From assembly GCA_030041385.1 (NCBI GenBank), contig JASHNY010000171.1, positions 60,882 through 124,881 of the forward strand: a stretch of DNA of 64,000 nt, written 5' to 3'. Positions 18,284-27,795 of this stretch are shown here, one piece after another (positions within the stretch are counted from its first letter, which is position 1; each line of letters starts with the position of its first letter). This stretch comes from Alphaproteobacteria bacterium (GTDB lineage Bacteria > Pseudomonadota > Alphaproteobacteria > ATCC43930 > CGMCC-115725). The notes beneath the pieces were generated by a model. It was not told the DNA's origin and did no database searches. It saw only the letters and a list, made by a program, of their open reading frames with translations. Position numbers and translations under genes: made by a program.

Positions 18284-19408
18284 CTAGCGGAACGCTTCGT
18301 GAAACTGCGGCAGGCCCATTACGCCGTAATAGATGTTGAAGAAATCCTGCTCGTTGCGGTGCAGCCCGCCGGCGATGTGTCCCAGCGCCTTGGTCTTGAT
18401 CTGGTCGTAAAGCGCCTGGAACTGGCCCGGGCGCACGCCGAAATGGTCGCGCATCCGGTAGAGCAGGTGCTGGATGTCCTTGACTTGCAATTTGGCATTG
18501 TAAAGGTTCAGGTCGAACGATCTACGGGCATTCTCGTCCTCCAGAACCTCGAGATACTGCAGTGCCTCGGGCGGCGCCCGCTCCGCCGCCAGGCCCAGCG
18601 CCTCCGTCGCGATCGCCAGAGAGGCCGATGCGCGGTCGCGGTAGACCTGGGCCAGCCGCTCTTGCAGCTGCGCGACCGCGCCGGCCTGGCGCCACAAGTA
18701 TCGGGTGGTCACGACCGTGTCGGTGCCGAGCTCCCACTTGAACGCGAGGTGAAGGAGAACCGGCTCGTCGCGTTCGCGCGCGCGCCGGGCTTCCCCTTCC
18801 GGCACTGCGCGCTCGAGATAGAACTTGCAGATCACCGCATCGCCATCGCCCTCGAAGCCGAAATGGAAGCAGCGCGCCGCCGCCAGGTTCGCCTCCGCCG
18901 CCGCGCGGAACCCCTCGGGCATGCCGAGCTCGGCGCAGATGTCCAGCGGCCGCCGGTGCAAATCGCCGCGCAAATCCTTGGCCTCGACCGTCAACAGGAA
19001 ACGGTTCGCGGCCAGCCTGCCCTTGGCGAGGCGGAACGAGCGTTCGTAGGCGTAGGGTACCCCGATATTCCCGACGAGCCGGAGCAGCAGCGCGGCGGCG
19101 TCTCCCGCTACTTCCGGGCGCTGCTGCGCGGATGGGTCGCCTGCGCCGAACGCCGCCGCCGCGTCGCCCGGCGACAGGGCCTGCGCCTCCGCTGCCCGCA
19201 GCCGCGCCGCATGCGGCCGCAGCGCATCCTCCAGCGAGCGGACCAGCCGGCGCCCGACCTCCACCGGCACGACGACGCGGTCGGTCGCCGCCACTGCCGC
19301 GTCGCTGCCTGCCAACGGGTCGACGACCCGGCCGAACTCGATCACCACATTGCCGCCGTCGAGCCACAGCCTGAAGGCGTCGGCAGCGCTCGGCTTCACC
19401 GTGTCCAT
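18284..19408 (-). CDS. Hypothetical protein, family not recognised (374 aa), radical SAM operon
   Basis: Starts 1 nt after the stop of the radical SAM gene; C-terminus ...KTKALGHIAGGLHRNEQDFFNIYYGVMGLPQFHEAFR. Confidence 0.7.
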   Translation of the reverse strand: MDTVKPSAADAFRLWLDGGNVVIEFGRVVDPLAGSDAAVAATDRVVVPVEVGRRLVRSLEDALRPHAARLRAAEAQALSPGDAAAAFGAGDPSAQQRPEVAGDAAALLLRLVGNIGVPYAYERSFRLAKGRLAANRFLLTVEAKDLRGDLHRRPLDICAELGMPEGFRAAAEANLAAARCFHFGFEGDGDAVICKFYLERAVPEGEARRARERDEPVLLHLAFKWELGTDTVVTTRYLWRQAGAVAQLQERLAQVYRDRASASLAIATEALGLAAERAPPEALQYLEVLEDENARRSFDLNLYNAKLQVKDIQHLLYRMRDHFGVRPGQFQALYDQIKTKALGHIAGGLHRNEQDFFNIYYGVMGLPQFHEAFR

Positions 19409-20362
19409 TCAGCTCCCCGTCGCAAACGGCACCAGAACATCGGCATGCCAGCCGTATTTGTTGACGTAGGCGGTGTTCAACCCGAGACAGCGGCGCGACG
19501 CGCAATAGCTGCGATGGACGCATTGGTGAAAGCCGTTGCGCATGAATTGCGGCCAGAATTCGGGATCGATGACGAGCTTGGGCTGGGAATTGTCGAGCGC
19601 GTCGCGGTCATCGCCCAACAGGCACTCGGGAAAATTCTTCACCTCGACCGAGCGGCCGTAGGCCCGGGCCCGGGCGATTGCGTCGCGCAGAAACGGCAAC
19701 ACGTCGAGATGCGACGGGATGAGGCCCTTGTCGTCGGTCTCGCGCATCGGCCAGTAGGTCCAGAATTCCATCTGCGCGAGCCGGCGCAGGTGCCCGAGCC
19801 GCTCCACCACGGCGGGAAGCTGCCGATAGCTGCGCTCGGTGATGACCGTGTTGGTCAGCGTTGCCACGGTGGCGAAGGCATCGAGGTTGTGAAGCCCGCG
19901 CAATGTGCGCTCGAACGAGCCGGGCACGCCGGTGATCGCGTCGTGGCTGGCCGCATCGGCCGCGGTGACGCTGACGAAGAACTCGTCGATGCCGGCCTCG
20001 ACGAGCTCGCGGCAATAGTCTTCGTCGGCAAGACGGCCGCCATGGGTCTGGATGCGAACGTGCTCGAAGCCGCTCGCCCGCGCCGCCCGCGCCAGCTCCG
20101 CCAGGTCGGACCGCAGCGTCACCTCCGCGCCGGTCAGCGTCAGCCCCTTCCACAAATGTTGCCGGGCGTTCTGGCGAAGGATGCGGTCGAACTGGCCGGC
20201 GCCCTCCGGCCTCAGCCAGTCCATCGTCCCTTCGATCATGCAGTGTTCGCAATGCAAGTTGCAGCGGAAGTGGATTGTCACCTCGACGTAATCCTGCGCC
20301 GGAAACCGTCCCCCTTGGGGCGGCGCGGTCGCGACGGGGGCGCTGTCGGTCGGGTTGGACAT
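19409..20362 (-). CDS. Radical SAM protein with C-terminal Cys cluster
   Basis: EVTIHFRCNLHCEHCMIEGTMDW (CxxxCxxC), TLTGAEVTLR, IQTHGGRL, C-terminal CVHRSYCASRRCLGLN. Confidence 0.9.
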   Translation of the reverse strand: MSNPTDSAPVATAPPQGGRFPAQDYVEVTIHFRCNLHCEHCMIEGTMDWLRPEGAGQFDRILRQNARQHLWKGLTLTGAEVTLRSDLAELARAARASGFEHVRIQTHGGRLADEDYCRELVEAGIDEFFVSVTAADAASHDAITGVPGSFERTLRGLHNLDAFATVATLTNTVITERSYRQLPAVVERLGHLRRLAQMEFWTYWPMRETDDKGLIPSHLDVLPFLRDAIARARAYGRSVEVKNFPECLLGDDRDALDNSQPKLVIDPEFWPQFMRNGFHQCVHRSYCASRRCLGLNTAYVNKYGWHADVLVPFATGS

Positions 20363-20388
20363 GTCGCGCGCTTCCGCCTCCCGCCCTG

Positions 20389-21465
20389 TCAGTATCCCCG
20401 GCGCCCCGGCTTTCGGCCGGTCACGATGAAGAACGGCATGTCGAGGTCGATTTGCTGGTGGCTGATGTCGGCCAGTTCCTGGCCCTGCAATTCCGCCACG
20501 TAATCCGTAAACGGCCGGTACGACCGGAAGAACAGCACGTGCGGCAGCAGCGACAAGGGCGGCGTCGCCTCACGCACCTTCAGCGGGGCACGCTCGAAGA
20601 TCAGCAGCGTGCCGCCGGGTTCGAGGGCCCGCACCGCCTTGTCGATAAACTGGCGCGCCTCCTGGGCCGGCCAGTCGTGCAGCATCGACTTGAACGCGAT
20701 CAAATCGTAGCCGGCGGGCAGCGGATCATTGCGGATATCGCCCTTGAAAAACGCGATCCGCGCGTGCTCGGGCTCGGCCAAAACATGCTCCATGCCGATC
20801 TCGCAGACCAGCGGCAGGTCGAACACCGTCGCGTGGAGCGCCGGGTTTCGCCGGCACAATTGCAGGGCGAATTCGCCGCTGTTGCCGCCGACATCCAGCA
20901 TTCGCCGGTAGGGCGAAAAATCGTGCGCCCGGGCGCAGGCCTGCCCCTCGTAGCGCGTCAGCGTCGAGGTGATGCGCATCCAATGGCGCGCGCGGACGTA
21001 ATTGTCGAAGCTCGGCTCGAAACAGCGGCGGTAGTCGAACAGCTGGAACAGCCGGGCCTCGCCCATAAAGCTTCCGGCGTTCTGGATCAGCGCGGTGAAA
21101 CGGTCGGCGAAATCGCCAATGCTGAAGCCGGCGAAGTCCAGCTTAAGTTCGAGCAGATCGCGATAGCGCAGCGCCTGCAGGAAGCGCCGGCTGAGGCGCA
21201 CATCCCCGCCATGCTCCTCGACGACGCGGTTGGCGGCAAGCAGATCGAGCAGAAACCGCAGCCCCTTGCCGTCGAGCTTCAAGGCGCGGCCGAGCGCCTC
21301 GACCGACCCCGAACGCTGCTCGGCCAGCCGGTCGATGAGGCCCAGCTCGAATGCCGTCTTCAGCGCGCGAGCGGCCACGAGCGTCTGCAGGAATTCGTCG
21401 ACGATCAGGAACTCGTTGGCCTGCGCGGCCTCGTCGAGCGACCGTATCGCGCCGGGCTCGGGCAT
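20389..21465 (-). CDS. SAM-dependent O-methyltransferase (acetylserotonin/COMT-like)
   Basis: ARALKTAFELGLIDRLAE dimerisation-like N-terminus; MLDVGGNSGEFALQLCRRNPALHATVFDLPLVCE; ALEPGGTLLIFERAPL. Confidence 0.9.
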   Translation of the reverse strand: MPEPGAIRSLDEAAQANEFLIVDEFLQTLVAARALKTAFELGLIDRLAEQRSGSVEALGRALKLDGKGLRFLLDLLAANRVVEEHGGDVRLSRRFLQALRYRDLLELKLDFAGFSIGDFADRFTALIQNAGSFMGEARLFQLFDYRRCFEPSFDNYVRARHWMRITSTLTRYEGQACARAHDFSPYRRMLDVGGNSGEFALQLCRRNPALHATVFDLPLVCEIGMEHVLAEPEHARIAFFKGDIRNDPLPAGYDLIAFKSMLHDWPAQEARQFIDKAVRALEPGGTLLIFERAPLKVREATPPLSLLPHVLFFRSYRPFTDYVAELQGQELADISHQQIDLDMPFFIVTGRKPGRRGY

Positions 21466-21468
21466 CGC

Positions 21469-21771
21469 TCATCCGTTCCCGGTCGCACGCGGCCCGCCCG
21501 CCTCCTGCGGCGGGATCAATCGGCCCAGCATGTCGTGCAGGCGCTTCGCCGTCAGCGGCGTCATCGCGATGCGGGCGAGCAGCCGGACGGAGATCGCGCT
21601 CGCCGGGCTGTCGCTGTGCGTCGTGCCGACATTGACGACGATTTCGGTCGATGTCGATGTCGCGGTCGCCAGCCGGCCGTGGTGAGTCTGCAGCGCTGAA
21701 TCGTCCCAGCGTGGACCGCGTCCCGCCGGTGCGGCCGATTGCTTTTCCGGTTGCGGGCCGGTCGCGCTCAT
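21469..21771 (-). CDS. Small DUF3467-like protein (100 aa)
   Basis: TEIVVNVGTTHSDSPASAISVRLLARIAMTPLTAKRLHDMLGRLI resembles the DUF3467 core; ATGA overlap with the upstream HlyD gene. Confidence 0.55.
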   Translation of the reverse strand: MSATGPQPEKQSAAPAGRGPRWDDSALQTHHGRLATATSTSTEIVVNVGTTHSDSPASAISVRLLARIAMTPLTAKRLHDMLGRLIPPQEAGGPRATGNG

Positions 21772-22607
21772 CCGCTCCCCGCGGTGATCGTCGGCAACGA
21801 GGCAGAGCAGCGGATGCCGGCGGGAATGCGGTTGCCGGGGTTGTGCATGACCAGGCGCACCCGGAAGGTGTCGCTGGCCGGGTCGACGACGGCATCGACG
21901 GCATCGACCGTGGCCGGCACGACCGAACCGATCGGCGCGGCGAGGTGCACCTCAGCGACCTGGCCCATTTTGACCGAGCCGTAACGCTGCGCCGGCAGAA
22001 CCAGATCGATATACAGCGGATCGAGCTGGTCGATCGTCATGATCGGCGTGTTTTCATAGATGTAGTCGCCGGGCGACAATTTGACGTCGGTCACGATGCC
22101 GTTGATCGGGCTCTTGATCAGCTTGAGCTGAAGCTGCCGCTCCGAACGCTCCGCTTCCAGGGCGGCCGTCTTCTGGTCTGCCGTCGCCTTGCGGATCGCG
22201 ATCAGATCCTGCGCCACTTTTGCTTCATACTGGTCGACCTCGCTGGCCTTCGCCAGCCGATCGGCCGCAAGGTTGCGCAAGCGGCGCAATTCCCGCTGGT
22301 TCCACGACAGGTCGGTCTGGGCCATCTCGATTTCGGTCTTGTTGGCGGCGCGGAACCGGTCGAGCGCGACCTGCGCCTCTTCGACGCTGGTATCGAGCTT
22401 GGCAACGATTTCGCCCGCTTTGACCGGCGCGCTGCGATCGACAAAGACCTGGGCGAGAACGCCGAAAACCGGGCTGCCGAGCTGGATCGTCTGTTTCGGC
22501 TTGAGCAGGCAGGCGGCGAGGCCCCCGTCATCGGCCCATGCCGCGGATATGGCCGAACTGCCCAACCAAGCAAGCACGCACAGCGCGATTTTATGTGTGA
22601 GCGGCAA
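21768..22607 (-). CDS. HlyD/RND-type periplasmic adaptor (membrane fusion) protein
   Basis: Signal peptide; LGSPVFGVLAQVFVDRSAPVKAGEIVAKLDTSVEEAQVAL; LIKSPINGIVTDVKLSPGDYI; LDPLYIDLVLPAQRYGSVKMGQVAEV. Confidence 0.88.
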   Translation of the reverse strand: MPLTHKIALCVLAWLGSSAISAAWADDGGLAACLLKPKQTIQLGSPVFGVLAQVFVDRSAPVKAGEIVAKLDTSVEEAQVALDRFRAANKTEIEMAQTDLSWNQRELRRLRNLAADRLAKASEVDQYEAKVAQDLIAIRKATADQKTAALEAERSERQLQLKLIKSPINGIVTDVKLSPGDYIYENTPIMTIDQLDPLYIDLVLPAQRYGSVKMGQVAEVHLAAPIGSVVPATVDAVDAVVDPASDTFRVRLVMHNPGNRIPAGIRCSASLPTITAGSG

Positions 22608-22745
22608 AATTTAAGCCTGCGGTTTAACAGCGCTCGGGCAGCCATCGCCAGGGTACGCCAGTCGCCCTTCGCCGCGCAAGCACGGGCCGAAACGGCTATT
22701 GTCTTTATTTGATATGGAATTGGCCGGTCATGCGGACCAACCGGT

Positions 22746-24272
22746 TCAGTTTGCCGCAGTTGTTTTTTTGCGCGCATCGGCCGGGCCGGCGAGGTCCTTT
22801 CGCTCCCACCAGCCGCCGCCCATCGCGGTCAGGAAATGCACGGTGTCGATATAGCGCTGCGCCTCGGCACGGATCTCGCCGAGCCGCGCCCGCTCGACCA
22901 GACGCTGGGCGTCGATCACCTGCAACACGACGACGCCGCCGTAACGGTAGTCGGTGCGCGTCAATTGCAATGAGGCCTCCGCCGATTTCAGCGCCCGCCG
23001 CTGTGCTTCCAGCAGTTGTGCATCGTGCGCCAGCGCCTGCATGACATCGGCGACCTGGCCGAACCCGGTCAGAACCGCCTGTTTATAGTTGGCGAGGGCG
23101 GCGTCGAAGGCATCGACCGCGGCGCGCTTCTGCGCCCGCAGCGCGCCGCCGTGAAACACCGGCGCCAGCAATTGCGCGCCGACATTCCAGATGCTGCTCG
23201 CCGGATTGAACAGCGTCGAGGTCGACACCGCCTGCTGGGTGAACGAAGCGGTCAGGTTGATGTTGGGATAAAGCTGCGCCGTGGCGACCCCGATCGCGGC
23301 GCTGGCGGCATGCAATTGCGCTTCCGACGCCAGGATGTCCGGGCGCTGCCGCACCAGCTGCGCGGGCAGCGTCTCCGGCAGCTCGACCGGCAAGGTGAAG
23401 TCGGCGAGGTCGAACGCCGGCGGCGACCATTGCGCCGGAAGCCGGCCAAGCAGGATGGTCAGGGCATGGCGGGCGACGCTGCGCTGCTGGCGGATCGGCG
23501 GCAATAGCGTGCGGTCGGCTTCGAGCTGGCTTGTCGCGGTCTGCAGGTCAAGCTCGGTTGCCTCGCCGAGATCGAGCTCGCTGCGGATCAGCCGCAAATT
23601 TTCCTCGTCGCCCTTGATGATGCTGTCCACCGCCTTCAGCTCGTCGCGCGCCAACGCGATCGTCAACGCCTCGGACACGACATCCCCGGTCAGGGTGAGA
23701 TAGGCGGCGTCGAGCTGGCAGGCGCGATAGGCCGCCACCGCGCCCTGCTGCTCGATGCGGCGCCGGTCGATGCCGAACGGATCGAGCGCATAGCTCACCG
23801 TGGGGCCGATGCTGAACAGGTTGAACGGCGGCGTCTTGATCGGGAAACCCAGCGTCACCTCGCTGCTTTGCTCGCGGCTGATCCCCGCGTTCACGTCAAA
23901 TTGCGGGAACAGCGCGCCCCGCGCCTGGGCGACCGCTTCGTCCGCGGCGGCCAGGGTGGCGCGGGCCGAGGCGAGGTCCTGGTTGCCGGCGATCGCCTGG
24001 GTCACCACGGCATCGAGGCGCCGGTCGCGAAACAGGTGCCACCAATCGGCCGAAATCCTGCGCCCGAGCACGAAGCGCTGCTGCGCCGCCGTGGCGTTTG
24101 CCACCGCGGTCGCCGGCGGCGTGCGCGTATAGGCCTTCACCGCCGGCGCCGGCGGCGGCTTGAAATCCGGCCCGACAGTGCAGCCCGCTGCCAGCGCGGC
24201 CAGCGCGAGGGCCGCAGCGAGGCGGCCGGCGAGCCGCAATCCGGCAGGCAGCTCAGCACAGCGGCGAATCAT
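22746..24272 (-). CDS. Efflux transporter outer membrane lipoprotein, NodT/TolC family
   Basis: Lipobox LAALAAGCTVGPDFKPPPAP; two OEP-like halves; RQRPDILASEAQLHAASAAIGVATAQLYPNINLTASF. Confidence 0.95.
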   Translation of the reverse strand: MIRRCAELPAGLRLAGRLAAALALAALAAGCTVGPDFKPPPAPAVKAYTRTPPATAVANATAAQQRFVLGRRISADWWHLFRDRRLDAVVTQAIAGNQDLASARATLAAADEAVAQARGALFPQFDVNAGISREQSSEVTLGFPIKTPPFNLFSIGPTVSYALDPFGIDRRRIEQQGAVAAYRACQLDAAYLTLTGDVVSEALTIALARDELKAVDSIIKGDEENLRLIRSELDLGEATELDLQTATSQLEADRTLLPPIRQQRSVARHALTILLGRLPAQWSPPAFDLADFTLPVELPETLPAQLVRQRPDILASEAQLHAASAAIGVATAQLYPNINLTASFTQQAVSTSTLFNPASSIWNVGAQLLAPVFHGGALRAQKRAAVDAFDAALANYKQAVLTGFGQVADVMQALAHDAQLLEAQRRALKSAEASLQLTRTDYRYGGVVVLQVIDAQRLVERARLGEIRAEAQRYIDTVHFLTAMGGGWWERKDLAGPADARKKTTAAN

Positions 24273-24603
24273 CGAACGCCTCGGTCAACCGGCCATCAGG
24301 GCGCGAATCATCGCCGGACAAACCCGGCCCGATGCACGGGCGGCGGGCGCCGCCGGCACGCAGCGCTGAGGCCGAGGCGAGGCGCCTCGCCGCAGATCGA
24401 CCGGTTGATCCATGATTCCCCCCAACCTCTCATAGCATAAGCACAGCCATGAAGGTATCGAGAGGTTCGCTAGGGTCTCAGCAATGTTCGGTTATGCCGG
24501 GATGCCCAAGGCAACAGCCGGGGGCAGGCCCGGAAGCCATGGACACCGGGCCTGCGGCGTCGCCGCGCCCCGGAATGACACCCCATCAGCGGTCTGCGCC
24601 CGA

Positions 24604-24639
24604 ATCTTCAAAACGATCTTCAAAACCATCTTCAAAACG
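24604..24639. repeat. Short tandem repeat, 3 x 12 bp (ATCTTCAAAACG)
   Basis: atcttcaaaacg atcttcaaaacc atcttcaaaacg. Confidence 0.9.
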
Positions 24640-24710
24640 GGAGACTGCTGGTTCTCCGCGCCGCCCGCAGCCCCTGGCGCGCCGCGGCGGAGCCGGGGCG
24701 AAGCCGGAAC

Positions 24711-25715
24711 CTAGTTCGGCACCGGCGCGGCGGGGTGCAGCAATCCCGCCTGGCGCAGATCCGCCCACAGCGCCGCCGGAATCGGGTGCCGCAGGAGGTC
24801 GAGATTCTGGGCGAACTCGGCGGCGTTGCGGGGGCCGGGGATGATCGCGGCGACCGCAGGATGCGCCAGCGGGAATTGCAATGCCGCCGCCGGCAGCGGC
24901 ACCCGGTGACTGTCGCAGATCGCAGCAATCGCCTTGACCCGTGCCACCACCTCGGGCGGCGCCGGGGCGTAGTTCCAGCTGTCGCGCCCGGCGAGGATGC
25001 CGGAGTTGAGCGGCCCGCCGGCGACGATCGACGTGCCTGCGGCGACGCAGCGCGGCAGCAAATCGTCGAGCGGCGCCTGCTCCAGCAGCGTATAGCGCCC
25101 GGCCAGCAGGAACGCGTCCCACCGGCCCCATTCCATTGCCTCCAGCAAGACTTCGCGCTCGTTGACGCCGATCCCGATCGCGGCGACGGCACCGCCGCTG
25201 CGCAGGGCTTCGAGCGCGCGATAGCCGCTCTCGCGCAATGTCTTCATCAGCGCTGGATGGGCCTCGGCGCCGTGCTGGTAGGCGCCGATATCGTGCACGT
25301 AGAGGATGTCGATGCGCGCCAGGCCGAGCCGCTGCAGGCTGTCCTCGAACGAACGCATGATGCCGTCATAGGAATAGTCGTAGACCGGGTCGAACGGCAG
25401 CGGGTGATGGCGCCCGTCGGCGTGGCGGCCGCTCGGGTTCGCCCGCAACAGCCGGCCGACCTTGGTCGAAAGCACCCACTCGTCGCGCGGCCGGTCGCGC
25501 AGCGCGTCGCCGACCGCGCGCTCGGCCTGGCCGACGCCATAGAACGGCGCGGTGTCGACATAGCGCACGCCGGCGGCCCAGGCGGCGCCGACGATGTCTT
25601 CTGCAACCTGGCGGGCGACCCCGATTCGGCTGCCGCCGAGCGTCGCGCAGCCGAGGCCCACCTCGGTGACCCGCAACCCGGTGCGGCCGATCTGCCGCCG
25701 CGAAAACTCCGCCAT
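24711..25715 (-). CDS. Aldo/keto reductase
   Basis: IGRTGLRVTEVGLGCATLGG, YVDTAPFYGVGQAERAVGDAL, WVLSTKVGRLL, DILYVHDIG. Confidence 0.93.
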   Translation of the reverse strand: MAEFSRRQIGRTGLRVTEVGLGCATLGGSRIGVARQVAEDIVGAAWAAGVRYVDTAPFYGVGQAERAVGDALRDRPRDEWVLSTKVGRLLRANPSGRHADGRHHPLPFDPVYDYSYDGIMRSFEDSLQRLGLARIDILYVHDIGAYQHGAEAHPALMKTLRESGYRALEALRSGGAVAAIGIGVNEREVLLEAMEWGRWDAFLLAGRYTLLEQAPLDDLLPRCVAAGTSIVAGGPLNSGILAGRDSWNYAPAPPEVVARVKAIAAICDSHRVPLPAAALQFPLAHPAVAAIIPGPRNAAEFAQNLDLLRHPIPAALWADLRQAGLLHPAAPVPN

Positions 25716-25921
25716 CGCGTCCTCCCTCGCCTCCTCCGCTTTCGCGCGGGATCATACAGCTTTGCCGCGCCGAGGCGATGGCGGCATCGGCCGCCGGGCA
25801 CTGCCGGGTTCCGGCTCCTGCGGCAACCATCGCCTTGTGCAACCGGCATAGTGATGTGATATAAACAAATGGGAGCGCGCCGGGGCCGACCTCGGCGCGC
25901 TCGACAGTTGAAAGCCGCTCC

Positions 25922-27745
25922 GTGACCGATATTCCAGCCGAAAAAGAAAATTCGTTGCTTTCTTCGACATCAACCAAACACAGCAGCCACGACCGTCTTG
26001 GCGACTTCACCACCGACCGGCGTGTGTTGGTGATCTGCGCGATCTCCGTTGTGGTCGCGACCGCCGGCGTGGTCAGCGGCATCATTTTGTTGTATTTGAT
26101 TCGCCTCTTTACCAACCTCTTCTATTTCGGCCGGTTCAGCCTCGCAATCCCCGATCTGGCAAATGCGCACCTGGCGTTGTGGACGATCCTTGTGCCGGTC
26201 GGCGGCTCGCTCGTCATCGGGTTGATGGCGCGTTACGGCAGCGAGCGGATTCGCGGTCACGGCATCCCCGAAGCGATCGAGGCCATCCTGTTGGGGCGCT
26301 CCCGCCTCGACGTGAAGGTCGCGATCCTGAAGCCGCTGTCGTCGGCCATCTCGATCGGAACCGGCGGCCCGTTCGGCGCCGAAGGCCCGATCATCATGAC
26401 CGGTGGGGCGATCGGCTCGCTGATCGCGCAACTGCTGCCGGTCAGCGACAACGAGCGCAAGACGCTGCTGGTGGCGGGCGCTGCGGCGGGCATGACCACG
26501 GTGTTCGGCACGCCCATCGCCTCGGTCATGTTGGCGGTTGAATTGCTGCTGTTCGAATGGACCCCGCGCAGCTTCCTCCCGGTTGCCGTCGCCGCGATCG
26601 TCGCGGCGGTCGAACGCAACTTTACCGGCCTGGCGAACCCGCTGTTCCCGTGCCCGGGCAGCATGGAGGTGACCGTCTTAGCGCTCGGCTGCTGGGTCTT
26701 GGTCGGGCTGCTCGGCGGTCTTCTGTCGAGCTTGCTGACCCAACTCGTCTATGCCTGCGAGGACGGTTTCCTCAAACTGCCGATCCATTGGATGTGGTGG
26801 CCGATCCTCGGCGGCGTCGTGGTCGGCGTCGGCGGCTATATCGAGCCGCAGGCCTTGAGCGTCGGCTACACCAACATCGCCGAGATGCTGCACGGCCAAG
26901 TGTTGCCAGTGGCAGCGGTGCTGCTGCTCGTGGTCAAGGCGATCATCTGGGCGGTCGCGCTTGGCTCCGGCACGTCGGGCGGGGTGCTGGCGCCGCTGTT
27001 GATCATGGGCGGTGCGATGGGCACCGTCTTGGCCGGACTGCTGCATATTCCCCATATCGAGCTATGGGCGATGCTCGGCATGGCGGCGACGATGGGCGGC
27101 ACGATGCGCTCGCCGTTGACCGCGACTTTCTTTGCCGTCGAGCTGACCGGCAACACGCATATGCTGCTGCCGCTGATCGCCGCGTGCGGGACGGCGCATG
27201 CCGTGACTGTGCTGTTGATGAAGCGCTCGATCCTGACTGAAAAGGTGGCGCGCCGCGGCCATCACCTGGTACGCGAATACCGCGTCGATCCGTTCGTCTT
27301 GACCTCGGTCAGCGAGGTCATGACGACGCCGGTCGAAACCGTGCCCGACACGATGACCCTGCACGGCGCGGTGGCGTTCCTGACCTCGCCGACGACGCTC
27401 CATCCGAGCTTTCCGGTGGTCGACAGTGCAGGAAGCGTGCTCGGCATCGTCGATCCGCCCGCGGTGTTGCGCTGGCGCCGCGAGGGCAGGCATCGCACCG
27501 CGACGCTTGGCGAATTGCTCGCTGGAACCAAGGTCGCAGTGGCCCACCCCGACGAATACCTTAACGCTATCGCCGAACGCATGAATACGAGCAATGTCGC
27601 CCACATGCCGGTGGTTTCAGCGGACAGCGGCAAGCTTCTCGGCTATATCGGGTGGAAGGACCTGATGCGGGTCAGGACCAAGCTGGAGGCCGAGGAGCGC
27701 GAGCGCAGGGCGTATTTCCGCTTTCGCTCCGCCGCCGTCGACTGA
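25922..27745 (+). CDS. ClC family chloride channel/transporter with C-terminal CBS domains (GTG start)
   Basis: GHGIPEAIEAILL, GTGGPFGAEGPIIMTGGAIGS, GSGTSGGVLAPLLIMGGAMG, then two CBS-like segments. Confidence 0.94.
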   Translation: MTDIPAEKENSLLSSTSTKHSSHDRLGDFTTDRRVLVICAISVVVATAGVVSGIILLYLIRLFTNLFYFGRFSLAIPDLANAHLALWTILVPVGGSLVIGLMARYGSERIRGHGIPEAIEAILLGRSRLDVKVAILKPLSSAISIGTGGPFGAEGPIIMTGGAIGSLIAQLLPVSDNERKTLLVAGAAAGMTTVFGTPIASVMLAVELLLFEWTPRSFLPVAVAAIVAAVERNFTGLANPLFPCPGSMEVTVLALGCWVLVGLLGGLLSSLLTQLVYACEDGFLKLPIHWMWWPILGGVVVGVGGYIEPQALSVGYTNIAEMLHGQVLPVAAVLLLVVKAIIWAVALGSGTSGGVLAPLLIMGGAMGTVLAGLLHIPHIELWAMLGMAATMGGTMRSPLTATFFAVELTGNTHMLLPLIAACGTAHAVTVLLMKRSILTEKVARRGHHLVREYRVDPFVLTSVSEVMTTPVETVPDTMTLHGAVAFLTSPTTLHPSFPVVDSAGSVLGIVDPPAVLRWRREGRHRTATLGELLAGTKVAVAHPDEYLNAIAERMNTSNVAHMPVVSADSGKLLGYIGWKDLMRVRTKLEAEERERRAYFRFRSAAVD

Positions 27746-27795
27746 CCCGCGCCGCGAGTGCTATACCCGGCACTTGGTTACATAAGGGCGCACCG

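Noticed and set aside
17843-20503. 886-aa plus-strand ORF
   Set aside because: Antisense to three well-supported operon genes including a radical SAM; biased composition typical of high-GC shadow ORFs.
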